A stretch of DNA of 45,626 bases, from assembly GCA_030627905.1 (NCBI GenBank), contig DAOVRZ010000035.1:1-45626 (forward strand). The letters run 5' to 3'. The position numbers and the translations under genes are program-made. How positions within the stretch are numbered: position 1 is the first letter of the stretch; each line of letters opens with the position of its first letter. Under the pieces are notes generated by a model that was given only the letters and a program-made list of their open reading frames with translations, did no database searches and was not told where the DNA came from. Source of the stretch: JAGMES01 sp023128035. Lineage in GTDB: Bacteria > Bacillota > Halanaerobiia > DY22613. Below are positions 1 to 8,218 of the stretch, one piece after another.

Positions 1-63
1 AGCGAAAGACAGCATTTTCAACACTTCAAGCCAATTTGGAACAACTTTTATGTGTGTTTTTAA
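1..63 (+). CDS. possible 3' tail of a truncated gene (unrecognised)
   Basis: Frame 1 is open from the window edge for 20 codons and then stops with TAA. The residues are basic and aromatic (for example QHFKPIWNNF). It could be the end of a gene that starts outside the window, but 20 codons cannot prove coding. From 64 to 146 I see nothing recognisable. Confidence 0.15.
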   Translation, partial: SERQHFQHFKPIWNNFYVCF

Positions 64-146
64 ATTAAAAGAAAAGATTAAAACAGTAAAAAACTTAATG
101 GGATTTAGTACGAATTTGTTGATTCGACTGAATAGTTACAATCAAT

Positions 147-1352
147 TTAATACAAGAAGAATAAAACGATCATCGTACCAATCCCTGCAAGAGTTGGCCA
201 AAATAATTCTCGATAAATTTCTTTAAGTGTTACACCAAAATATTCTCCAGTTAAGATCAAACAAAAATGCAGTGGTGAGATATAATAGCTAAAGAAAGCA
301 GAGCCAAACATCAAAACCACATATTTTAATTGAGGATCTCCCCCACCAAGCAAAGGTAGTAATAACGGAAAAGTTATTCCAATTGCGCCAGATGTAGTAC
401 CTGTCAATAAGCCAACCATAGCAGGTAACACAACAGCTAAAATCCAGACTGGTAGACCGGCTTGTAGGAAAGTCTGAGCTAATTCTTCTAAACCATGCAA
501 TTGATTCACAAATTCTCTAAATACCATAATTCCCAATAAACCAAGAGATAACTTCCATTGAACACTCTGAAAAATAAGTTTTAAAGTAACCTTCTTCCTT
601 TGATAGATCAAAAGAATAAATACACCTAATAGTAATGCTCCCCAAAATGGGATTGGCATAAAAATAGGTAGAAAAATTCCAAGCAACATAGGTAAAAAAA
701 TCATTATTAACTCTCCAAAAGCTCGAACTTTCATTGCTATTGGCGATTTTTTCAAAGAAGGATTATCCATATCATGAAAAAGTGTAAAATAACCTACTAC
801 ACCCATTGCTATAGATATGGGAGCAAAATGAATAACCAAATCAAAAACATTATAGCCAGTTAATTTGGACGTCAATATCATCCCTGATGCAAAGGGGAAA
901 ACAAAATATAAAATATGTCTATAGAGAAGATTAATTGACATTTTTTTGCATGAAGACAGATTCAAATCTCTAGCGATAGAATTAATCATAGGAGCTGACA
1001 TCATCGCGCCTCCTGGAATCGTCAAAGCACCCATCACAGAAGGAATAAGAATTAATACTGGCTCAAACCTCCTAAAAAGCACAGAAAATGCACTAATCAT
1101 TTGATCAACCAGCCCAGTTTTATCCATTACATTTGCAATAATCCCTATACTAAGAACCACTAAAAGCAACTCCAGCGTCATCTGATTGAAAATCCCTGCA
1201 CCCAAGACATTAAACGTTCGAGAGAGTCCAATATTTGGCGAAGTCAATCCGATAACCAATGAACCTGTAAACATTGCTATCCCGAGATTGATTCGTTTCA
1301 TAATCATTACGACAATTACAACAAACGCTAGTACCAATCCTATAACTTCCAT
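147..1352 (-). CDS. DUF401-family integral membrane protein
   Basis: A 401-residue, very hydrophobic protein with about ten membrane segments. Its overall character matches the DUF401 family (TIGR00529 type), which belongs with the ion transporter-like permeases; its substrate is not established. Glycine- and proline-rich stretches such as IPGGAMMSAPMI (about residue 113) and GLLTGTTSGAIGITFPLL (about 315) look like the re-entrant or broken helices of such carriers. The ATG follows AGGAGG with good spacing, so the start is well supported. It is divergent from the secreted protein at 1447, with a 94-base shared upstream region. It is not linked functionally to anything else here as far as I can see. 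Confidence 0.75.
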   Translation of the reverse strand: MEVIGLVLAFVVIVVMIMKRINLGIAMFTGSLVIGLTSPNIGLSRTFNVLGAGIFNQMTLELLLVVLSIGIIANVMDKTGLVDQMISAFSVLFRRFEPVLILIPSVMGALTIPGGAMMSAPMINSIARDLNLSSCKKMSINLLYRHILYFVFPFASGMILTSKLTGYNVFDLVIHFAPISIAMGVVGYFTLFHDMDNPSLKKSPIAMKVRAFGELIMIFLPMLLGIFLPIFMPIPFWGALLLGVFILLIYQRKKVTLKLIFQSVQWKLSLGLLGIMVFREFVNQLHGLEELAQTFLQAGLPVWILAVVLPAMVGLLTGTTSGAIGITFPLLLPLLGGGDPQLKYVVLMFGSAFFSYYISPLHFCLILTGEYFGVTLKEIYRELFWPTLAGIGTMIVLFFLY

Positions 1353-1382
1353 AATACGATAATTCCTCCTCGATTAATATAA

Positions 1383-1404
1383 TTGCAGGAATTTTTCCTT
1401 GCAA
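1383..1404. promoter_or_regulatory. imperfect palindrome between divergent genes
   Basis: TTGCAGGAA and TTCCTTGCAA form an inverted repeat with one bulged base in the region shared by the two divergent genes. Its position suits an operator for one or both promoters. No clear promoter hexamers could be fixed, so the role is an inference. Confidence 0.25.
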
Positions 1405-1446
1405 AAACGAATATGTAATATAGTTAACATGAAAGGAGACTTTTAA

Positions 1447-2250
1447 ATGGATTTTAAAAACATTATTATCATCTTATTTTTAGTTGTTATCACATTTTCA
1501 TTCACCCAAACGATTAAAGCTGAAGAATTTAGAGCATCTATTTTATTTGATGCAGGACATGCTGAAGATGCTGGAAATGCTGATTGGCTAATTCAGGGTG
1601 GATATTCTGACTTTGCCGATCTTTTAAAAGCACATAATTATGAAGTAACTGATATCACTAAATCTCTCACCTTAGAAATCCTAGAAAATCATGATGTTCT
1701 CGTCATATCAGAACCTAATTCAGCTTTTACTAAAGAAGAACAAAAAACGATCATACAATTCATCACTGATGGAGGTGGCGTCTTCTTTATCGGAAACCAT
1801 ATTGAATCAGATCGAAATCACAGTGGAATCGACTCTATTGGAGTATTTAACCAGTTTGTCGAAGAATTAGGTTTCCGCTTTGAAGATGCAGATTTTTTAG
1901 AAGCTAACCTCTCTGCTGAACCAGTCAGTGGTGAGTACAAAGAACATCCAGCTACATATAAAGTAAATGAAATGGCAATCTGGTCAGGAACAAGTATGGA
2001 AATTCATGATCCTGATCGAGTTCAAGGCTTAATTTTCTTTAATGAATGGCGATACAGTCAACCAGCATTGATTGCTGGCACCCATAACAAAGGTCACTTT
2101 GTTGCCGTCGGAGATAGTGCCATCTTTGATGATGGGACTGGAACCATTCCGCATGAAAACTTACATAAAGGCTTTATCGAATATGATCATAAACAATTGG
2201 CTTTAAATGTAATCAATTGGCTTACTCAACATCCTGTTGAAGATTTATAA
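1447..2250 (+). CDS. secreted protein with a glutamine amidotransferase-like/DUF4350-like fold, function unknown
   Basis: A 267-residue protein with an N-terminal signal peptide (hydrophobic residues 6-20, probable cleavage after IKA before EEF). The mature part starts with a beta strand and a His/Asp-rich segment (ILFDAGHAEDAGNADW), then a leucine-rich helix, a strand ending VLVISEP, and FITDGGGVFFIGNH. This is the strand-helix order of class I amidotransferase-like or ThuA/DUF4350 domains that sit in exported proteins. I see no convincing Cys-His-Glu triad, so catalysis is not claimed. It starts 8 bases after AAAGGAG and ends just before a strong terminator, so it is probably monocistronic. 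Confidence 0.6.
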   Translation: MDFKNIIIILFLVVITFSFTQTIKAEEFRASILFDAGHAEDAGNADWLIQGGYSDFADLLKAHNYEVTDITKSLTLEILENHDVLVISEPNSAFTKEEQKTIIQFITDGGGVFFIGNHIESDRNHSGIDSIGVFNQFVEELGFRFEDADFLEANLSAEPVSGEYKEHPATYKVNEMAIWSGTSMEIHDPDRVQGLIFFNEWRYSQPALIAGTHNKGHFVAVGDSAIFDDGTGTIPHENLHKGFIEYDHKQLALNVINWLTQHPVEDL

Positions 2251-2258
2251 TAGTGATA

Positions 2259-2290
2259 AAAGAGCTGGCATTTCTGCCAGTTCTTTTTTT
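2259..2290. terminator. rho-independent terminator
   Basis: AGAGCTGGCA, a 4-base loop and TGCCAGTTCT form a 10-bp stem (one G-U pair) followed by a T-run on the plus strand. It lies 10 bases after the stop of the plus-strand gene. The complementary strand also has several T after the stem, so it may also stop the minus-strand transcript from 2351. Confidence 0.9.
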
Positions 2291-2350
2291 ACTTAATAAC
2301 CTAATCTTCAATAACTTCTTTTAAAATCCTCCTCATTTATCAAATTCAGA

Positions 2351-2581
2351 TTATTCTATTAACATTTCTCTGGCTAATTCTTTATAATAATCCGAATCTA
2401 TCTGTAAGCAACTCCAAAGAACTTCGAATTCATCAGGATATTCAACTATCAGTTCTTCAAATATTCTTGCTGCTTCTTCTACATTCTTTGGATCATAACC
2501 ATTATATAATTCGTCAGCTTGTTTTATTTTTTTAAACAAAATATCTTCGGCAAAACCCGACTCAAAAAAAATTATAACCAT
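2351..2581 (-). pseudogene. truncated TPR-like secreted protein (5' end missing)
   Basis: The 76 residues begin with what looks like the last part of a signal peptide (FFESGFAED, with a plausible cleavage site after the Ala). One TPR-like helix pair follows: about residues 17-50, ADELYNGYDPKN...ARIFEELIVEYPDEFEVLW. The layout resembles the start of the TPR protein at 17809-18558 (AFPNNGQVVW). The ATG lies inside the T-run of the brxL terminator and has no ribosome binding site, so this is best read as a relic that lost its 5' end and most of its repeats. It could instead be a small expressed protein. Confidence 0.45.
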
Positions 2582-2583
2582 AA

Positions 2584-2611
2584 AAAGAAAGAACCTGGAA
2601 ATACCAAGTTC
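2584..2611 (-). terminator. terminator after brxL
   Basis: On the minus strand AGAACTTGG and CCAGGTTCT form a stem with one mismatch, followed by CTTTCTTTTT. It begins right at the brxL stop codon. Confidence 0.7.
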
Positions 2612-4576
2612 TCATACATTAATAAAACATGGAGCATAAATAATAACTTCATTTGGTACCTCCACAAAAACATCATTTGCTAAAGGTAACAAAATTTTTA
2701 TCTTTCCACCATTACCTTTTACTTTAATAGCATTTAATACCGTGGAATATGCAGATTTTCTATATATACTTGTTTTTTCAGTAATCAATAGACCAGTAGT
2801 AACAGATTTATTATTTAATAAGGAATAGAGAGCAATAAAGAAAGCATTACTGACATCTCCATCAATTTGATTTAAAAATAATGTAACTTCCACAGAAAAA
2901 TCACGTGATTTTATTTTATCCCTTAAATGAAGATTGGATTTGCGATCACGAATTAAAAGAAATGTTCTTCTGAGAAGATTCATTATTTTAAAATCTATAT
3001 CTCCTACAAACAATAGTTTTCCACTACCAGAACAGGCTTTAATTTTTAATTTTAGCAAAGCAAATTCTTTACCATCAAGAATCTGACCAATATACACAAC
3101 TCCCGGGTCAGCCAGTTTAAGCATATAATCCCTTGAAATTTTATCTTCTGGTAAACTAGGAATAAAGTGCTGTTGTGTTCCTTTATCATAGTATTCGAAA
3201 CTAACATCTTCATATTCAAATGAACCCATTTTTGTTAATTGAGTTCTAACTCGTTTTCTTCCTTCTGTAGCAAGTTCAAAGTATATTTTAAGTTCTTCTT
3301 TACTAAAATTACCAGAAGGATGCAGTAATTTTAGTAGCCCTGAAACAGTTTTTTTAATTGCTCTAATATCCCGAGTATTAATATTTTTATCAAAAATAAA
3401 ATATTCATCAAGCAAATCTGTATAATCTAACTCTCTTAATCGATTAAAAGCCATTGAAAGATAGTCAGTTTGTAATCCATAATGTTTCGTGAAATCTTTT
3501 TCTTTTAATTTTTTCATCTCCCAACCAGGCAAGTAAAAATGAAATCGATCAATCAGAGCCATATCTTGCAAAATCTTTGGTAAAGGTTCAAAAAGGTGAC
3601 TACGGCGCATAATTAGACTTAAATCATGATTGATATTCCCTAAAAAAACCATCGAAGCCTGACCCCTCATATTTTCTCTACCTCTACTAAAAGACCCAGA
3701 TTCCATATAATCTTTTAAAATCTGAATTGCTGTTTTATCCTCAAAATCGACATACGCTACTTCATCAAAAGCAACTACATCTCTTTTTCCTACCAATCCA
3801 AGTTGTCTAGTTCCCATATTATAAAAGAGATTAGCAACTGTTGTCTTACCGCCTGAAACAAGTGTCGCTTCACTAGATAACTGACGATACGTAAATGATT
3901 TTCCAGTTCCCCTAGATCCCAACTCAATGAAATTATAATTTTTTTCAACAAAAGGAATTAATCGACTCAAAAATAGTAATCTTCTCCTTTGAGATAAAAA
4001 CAAAGGCTCAATTCCTATACTTCTCAATAATATACAACTCCACTGATATATTGAAAATTCATCCACCTTATTTTGATAATCCTCCAGAAAAAAATTCGTT
4101 CTTTGTATTGGAATCAACTTTTCTATCTCAAACTCACTCTCTAAAGAACTTTCTGAATCTAAATAGCGAATTTTTACTTCAGCCCATAATCCTTTTTCCA
4201 GAAGGTCGGGGTACTCTCGAATTAATTGTTTTGATATTCTTACCTTTCTGGCTCCCAAATTAACCAGCTCTGCCCAATACTGATTTTGCCCTATTATAGC
4301 TTTAGCAGTCACTTTATCAATAATTACCAAATTTCCTTGATCTCTAATCTTTGCTTGTACCTTTAAGCTTTCTTTTGTATCCACTAATCTTTCCTTTATT
4401 AATTGATTAATTATTTCAACATCTTCTAAACCGATATCATCTTGTTTAAATTTTAATATTAAATTTTCGATCACATAGATAGGTATATTAAATTTTTCTC
4501 TAAATTGAAATAATAAGTCCTTTTTAAGTATATCCTCAGGGAAAAAATCCTTTAACTTTTGGTCAATTAGTGTCAT
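2612..4576 (-). CDS. brxL: BrxL-type Lon-like AAA+ protein, solitary
   Basis: BrxL is the Lon-like AAA+ subunit of BREX phage-defence systems; it assembles on DNA. Family features are clear: the N-terminal MTLIDQKLKDFFP start; a region around LRSIGIEPLFLSQRRRLLFLSRLIPFVE; Walker A GSRGTGKS near residue 222; SGGKTTVANLFYNMGTRQLGLVG; and Walker B VVAFDEVAYVDF near 268. The C-terminal ~100 residues fit the Lon-like domain, with Ser in DGDVSNA at the nucleophile position. I do not find an obvious partner Lys in the usual place, so protease activity is doubtful. A longer reading from GTG at 4588 is possible, but ATG at 4576 has GTGGTGA five bases upstream and matches the family N terminus. No other BREX gene (brxA, brxB, brxC, pglX, pglZ) is in the window. 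Length (654 aa) is normal. Confidence 0.85.
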   Translation of the reverse strand: MTLIDQKLKDFFPEDILKKDLLFQFREKFNIPIYVIENLILKFKQDDIGLEDVEIINQLIKERLVDTKESLKVQAKIRDQGNLVIIDKVTAKAIIGQNQYWAELVNLGARKVRISKQLIREYPDLLEKGLWAEVKIRYLDSESSLESEFEIEKLIPIQRTNFFLEDYQNKVDEFSIYQWSCILLRSIGIEPLFLSQRRRLLFLSRLIPFVEKNYNFIELGSRGTGKSFTYRQLSSEATLVSGGKTTVANLFYNMGTRQLGLVGKRDVVAFDEVAYVDFEDKTAIQILKDYMESGSFSRGRENMRGQASMVFLGNINHDLSLIMRRSHLFEPLPKILQDMALIDRFHFYLPGWEMKKLKEKDFTKHYGLQTDYLSMAFNRLRELDYTDLLDEYFIFDKNINTRDIRAIKKTVSGLLKLLHPSGNFSKEELKIYFELATEGRKRVRTQLTKMGSFEYEDVSFEYYDKGTQQHFIPSLPEDKISRDYMLKLADPGVVYIGQILDGKEFALLKLKIKACSGSGKLLFVGDIDFKIMNLLRRTFLLIRDRKSNLHLRDKIKSRDFSVEVTLFLNQIDGDVSNAFFIALYSLLNNKSVTTGLLITEKTSIYRKSAYSTVLNAIKVKGNGGKIKILLPLANDVFVEVPNEVIIYAPCFINV

Positions 4577-4740
4577 TTTATTCACCACTTTGCAGGCTAA
4601 ATTATACCTTTCCTTATTTCTTTTAAATTCTGCATATTACTATGAATTACCTGCAAAAATAACCTTAAATCCTGAAATTCGTACTAAATACCTATATCGA
4701 AATACTTGATTATTCATACCATAATCGAATACCACTTTTA

Positions 4741-4845
4741 TTATACTATGATAGAAACTGAAATACCGAGGCGTTTTGCCTCGGCAATATAAGTATCACT
4801 ATCCGTGTTTTTTGAGAGATCAGCATGACTATGTAAGTCAATCAC
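4741..4845 (-). pseudogene. relic of a PHP-domain protein N terminus
   Basis: A 34-codon frame opens with GTG in a 4-base overlap (GTGA) with the stop of the AAA-nuclease gene, and ends at TAA. It reads IDLHSHADLS and, later, AEAKRLGISVSIIV. This is the first metal-binding strand (DxHxH) and first helix of PHP phosphoesterases, where LGI is normally followed by TDH. Everything after that is gone. The conspicuous CCGAGGC/GCCTCGG hairpin at 4768-4782 lies inside this coding relic and has no T-run, so I do not call it a terminator. Confidence 0.6.
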
Positions 4846-6422
4846 ACCCACACCACAAAAATTTCTTTTCCTTTGACAATTGTTCTTTCATTTTTCCATT
4901 CTTTTTGCGTACCTTTTCGAAAATCATAAACAATTAAATATCCTTTATCTTCATTGGTTCTTTCAAGATAATCTACAAGTTGCAGAAGCCCTTTTTCATG
5001 AGCTTTTTCTCCTCGCCAAACCTTCAACTCAACTATATATCTATATTTTAGATAAGTAATCACTATATCCAAACGTTTCTCTTCAGATATTTGCACTTCC
5101 TTAAAATCAAATCCTTTACCATTAATGATTGGTTTAATAAATGCAAGGAAAAGTAATCGCCCATTTCGTTCTAGAAATACTTCATCATTTTTGCTGTATT
5201 GCTCTTTCATAAATTCCTGAAACTTGAGTAGAACTTTTTTAAAGTTGACAGTATAGTCTTCACATATAAATTGACCTCTAAAATTATAGTTATCCATACT
5301 AATGGAAGTTTCGATTTTTGAACTCATATAATCATAGATCAACTGCTCGTAAATTCGATTATGTATTCTCACTAGTCCATCATGATTCCGAAAAATACCA
5401 TAAATAGTTCCTATATCTAGAATTGGATTATGGATATTATAAGTAATTTGCTTTCCATCCATAATAATATCATAAACCACACGATACAAATCTGGATTGT
5501 TTTCTAAATTTTTAACCAAAGTTTCAGAATTAGTATTTTTCTCTCTTAACAAAATTTTTACAGCTTGGTCGATATCTTTTTCATTCCACTCTTCACTCGT
5601 CTTTGCTGGAAGAATTTCTTCATCTGTTATTTTACATAATTTGCTGACTAAGAACGGATAGCCTGATGTGTAGTAATGCAATTTTTCTGATATTGTAGAT
5701 ATATCCATATTGATATTTTTATCCTGTATATAACTTTTTAACATTGTCTCAATTTCTTCAGCTGAAAAGCTCATATCTACTTTAAAATCAGCAGCAATAT
5801 TCCAAGGACTATTGTATTTATGAATATCATCATCTGATCTGATCTTTAATTTTAAATTTTTAACGTCATGAACACCAGCCAAAATAACACTGTCAAATGT
5901 TTTATCTTCTCCTTCTATTTGAAGTAAATATTTATCCCTCAACATCCCCAAAAAATCAAGAAATAATTGATTATTAGCACTCCTGTCAACTTCATCTATC
6001 ATTAAAACAACTTTTCTGCCTGATTTATTTACAAATTCTGTTATCAAGTTAGATAAATCATTCATATTTTTGAGCTGATCGATTTTTGACTCAATAAATG
6101 TTACTAACTCTTCCTCTTGGTTAAAACGTAATCGACTGATAATAATTTCTAAAAATACTCTAATAAAGGATACATGATTATTATAAGTAGGTGCATCAAT
6201 TTTTTCAAAACTAATTTTAAGCGGTAAGTATTCTTTCCGATTATGCAACATTTTCGTCAAAAGTGACAACGTAGTTGTTTTTCCATATTGCCTTGGCCTA
6301 TTAATTGTAAAATAATACCCACTTTCAACTAGTTGGAGAGCTTTCGCTATCTTTTTAGAAATATCCACCATGTAATGCTTTTCGGACACACACACACCAG
6401 TAATATTAAAATTCTTGGTCAT
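4842..6422 (-). CDS. AAA-ATPase fused to a PD-(D/E)XK nuclease (AAA-ATPase-like/DUF1703 class)
   Basis: A 526-residue protein. The N-terminal half is a STAND/AAA-like ATPase: a P-loop in NRPRQYGKTTTLS (about residue 42-54) and Walker B VVLMIDEVDRSANN (about 138-151). A winged-helix-like region with TSGYPFLVSKLCKI follows. The last ~130 residues are a PD-(D/E)XK nuclease-like domain with RLDIVI and then YIVELKVWRG, giving the D...ExK signature, then a helix (KGLLQLVDYLE). Such proteins are very numerous in some anaerobic Firmicutes and are often considered mobile or defence-related; their role is not settled. ATG follows GGAGGT at a 6-base spacing. It sits between brxL and the BamA-like gene on the same strand. 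Confidence 0.85.
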   Translation of the reverse strand: MTKNFNITGVCVSEKHYMVDISKKIAKALQLVESGYYFTINRPRQYGKTTTLSLLTKMLHNRKEYLPLKISFEKIDAPTYNNHVSFIRVFLEIIISRLRFNQEEELVTFIESKIDQLKNMNDLSNLITEFVNKSGRKVVLMIDEVDRSANNQLFLDFLGMLRDKYLLQIEGEDKTFDSVILAGVHDVKNLKLKIRSDDDIHKYNSPWNIAADFKVDMSFSAEEIETMLKSYIQDKNINMDISTISEKLHYYTSGYPFLVSKLCKITDEEILPAKTSEEWNEKDIDQAVKILLREKNTNSETLVKNLENNPDLYRVVYDIIMDGKQITYNIHNPILDIGTIYGIFRNHDGLVRIHNRIYEQLIYDYMSSKIETSISMDNYNFRGQFICEDYTVNFKKVLLKFQEFMKEQYSKNDEVFLERNGRLLFLAFIKPIINGKGFDFKEVQISEEKRLDIVITYLKYRYIVELKVWRGEKAHEKGLLQLVDYLERTNEDKGYLIVYDFRKGTQKEWKNERTIVKGKEIFVVWV

Positions 6423-6490
6423 CTTGCTACCTCCATAGTTTTTTCTTACCAGTTTATTATATCATAAAGAAGGCATATCTAAAAGTAAAT

Positions 6491-6532
6491 GAAAAAAGAT
6501 CCCTTTATAACCTTACAAAAGTAAGGGATCTC
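6491..6532 (-). terminator. rho-independent terminator
   Basis: AGATCCCTTA and TAAAGGGATCT pair across a 14-base loop; read on the minus strand the stem is followed by six T. It lies upstream of the AAA-nuclease gene and downstream of the BamA-like gene, so it insulates the two. The rest of 6423-6689 shows no gene. Confidence 0.65.
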
Positions 6533-6640
6533 TATAATTTTCTACTAACTTTTCAAGGAACACAACTCTACTATTCCATAACTCCCCTCTCCAAGTGAAT
6601 AATTTCTCTTACCTTCAATCACACTATATCTAGAAAATCA

Positions 6641-6664
6641 AAGGAGGCATCCCATGCCTCCTTT
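6641..6664. terminator. hairpin after the BamA-like gene
   Basis: GGAGGCAT, CCC and ATGCCTCC form an 8-bp perfect stem with a 3-base loop, 26 bases after the BamA-like stop codon. T-rich sequence follows on both strands but is short, so it may be a weak or bidirectional terminator. Confidence 0.55.
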
Positions 6665-6689
6665 TCCTCTGATTAGCATTTTCTTAAAT

Positions 6690-7873
6690 TTAAAAACTAT
6701 GCCCTATACCTATATTCCAACCAAAGTTATCATCTTTTAACGACTTTGCAAAATCAAGACGTATAACAAATCCTAAAGAAGGATCATAAGCGACTCCAAC
6801 CCCAAGATTTTTTTCCCAATCAATATCCGCTAATGATTGATCATCCCAAAACTGGCCAAAGTCAGAAAAAGCTATCCCCCAAAATCCTGCTGTAAGTAGT
6901 TGATGAAACTCTAAATTAATTATACCATAATTAAAACCTCTAAGATTTGACGCTGAACCACGCAATGGTAATAAATTAAAACCTCCCCCATTAAATTGTA
7001 AATTGAGTGGTGTGTCTTTACTAGATACCCCAGCTTTAGCAGAAATGATAAATTTATTACTAGAAGATAATGGTTGCTCATGTGTACAATCAAAGGCTAA
7101 TTTCCAACTTGAAGAATCTCCATCTAAATTAAGCAAATACGTTCCATATAGATTTAGATTAACATCTTTAGTCAATTCTGCTTTAGTATTAAAGATTAGA
7201 TAATTTTGAGATAACGATTCATCGTTAATGATGGTATCTGCTGAATAAAATTCTATGCCTATAATTTGTCTCCAATCATTTGTTAAATATCTTTTACTAT
7301 CAAAAACCAAGTGATGACCACTAGCATGAAATTCCTGTTGATCAATAAATTCAAATTCTACATCGAAATTATAGTAGTTAAGTGTATAATTCCACCCGTT
7401 CATAATCGGTCCAGTAATGCCTAAATTGTAGTAATTATTAAGCCCCACGAAAAACTAGCATTAAAATTCATACCATTTCCTAAAGGGTTATAAACTTTTT
7501 GACCAATCTGTCCATAAAGAGCATTTACTAATTTTTCACCGATAAATGTTGGGATATCTATATAAAAAAGTTCTGGATCATCAACTTTAATTATTACCTT
7601 AATTTGATCTTCTTCATTAACCTCAGAAAAAATCTTTAAGGTCATCGGATTAAAAATCCCTAAATCTAAGAGGCTTTTCTGAGCTGATTCAATGTATGAA
7701 TCATACCAGATATCACCTGCTTTAAACAGAAGATAATTTAGGAGTATCTTTTGATTAGTACGAGTTACTCCAACTACCTCAATCTCCTTAATCATTTCTT
7801 CAGCTAACACATTACATGAAAAAATTAGTAAGCTCAATACTATCAAAATCGAAGAAAGTTTATAATTTTTCAT
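6690..7873 (-). pseudogene. BamA-like POTRA/beta-barrel outer-membrane protein, broken by a frameshift
   Basis: Proteins of this Omp85/surface-antigen class insert into the outer membrane and help assemble or export others. The first reading frame (7873 to 7421) has a signal peptide, one POTRA-like domain (EIEVVGVTRTNQKILLNYLL; about residues 28-105), and the start of the barrel to NFNASFSWG. The second frame (from about 7440 to 6690) continues without loss as LNNYYNLGITG and ends GWNIGIGHSF, with the terminal Phe typical of outer-membrane barrels. The break is one base missing in a G run (TGGGGC at about 7445), so either a single-base deletion or a sequencing error. Restored length is about 390 residues: one POTRA and a small barrel, much shorter than BamA proper. 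RBS GGGAGG precedes the ATG. Confidence 0.75.
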
Positions 7874-7897
7874 ATTCTCAACCTCCCGTTACTTATC

Positions 7898-7920
7898 GGT
7901 ATTGTCAAAAGTTTTAAAGG
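7898..7920. repeat. copy A of a 23-base shared motif (possible element end)
   Basis: This stretch matches 41467-41489 at 21 of 23 positions; the 14-base core CTTTTGACAATACC (minus strand) is identical. It lies just outside the 5' end of the DUF6431 relic, where the end of a mobile element would be. On the minus strand it contains TTGACA, a perfect -35 hexamer pointing at the BamA-like gene. Identity as an element end is an inference. Confidence 0.35.
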
Positions 7921-7942
7921 ATTTTAACCCCTAAACCCTTGA

Positions 7943-8212
7943 TACATCTACATTTTTCTATTAAAAACTTGCCACCCCCCTGTTTTCGGCAAGCTACATC
8001 GTCATGGCTTTTATCAACGAAATGTAATCACTGGTACTGCGACATACACGATTTATATTACCCGTAAAATCTGCCCCATTTGCAACCAGACTTATTCACA
8101 AATCCCTGACTTCCTGATCCATACTTTCAATACTCATACCAGCGATAAACATCGGAATAATCGAGAGATAACTCTTAAAACTCTACCTCATTCCATCCTC
8201 TTTCATGCATAG
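7943..8212 (+). pseudogene. relic of a DUF6431-type zinc-ribbon (transposon-associated) protein
   Basis: A plus-strand open frame without a start codon reads TCHPPVFGKLHRHGFYQRNV, then ITRKICPICNQTYSQIPDFL, and stops at TAG. The pattern HRHGFY...R..CP.C..T(Y/F)S..PDFL is that of DUF6431, a small zinc-ribbon family found with transposase-like genes. The first Cys pair is damaged (CHPPVF where CPxxxC is expected) and the start is missing. The rest of the 345-base gap between the BamA-like gene and the FAAL gene holds only copy A of the repeat at 7898. Confidence 0.55.
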
Positions 8213-8218
8213 CCGTTC

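Noticed and set aside
4768..4788. Strong GC-rich hairpin as a terminator
   Set aside because: No T-run on either side, and it falls within codons of the PHP relic, where it is explained as coding sequence.
6365..6398. Short GT-rich run near the start of the AAA-nuclease gene as a phase-variable repeat
   Set aside because: Only about four dinucleotides long and in frame within coding sequence; too short to be convincing.
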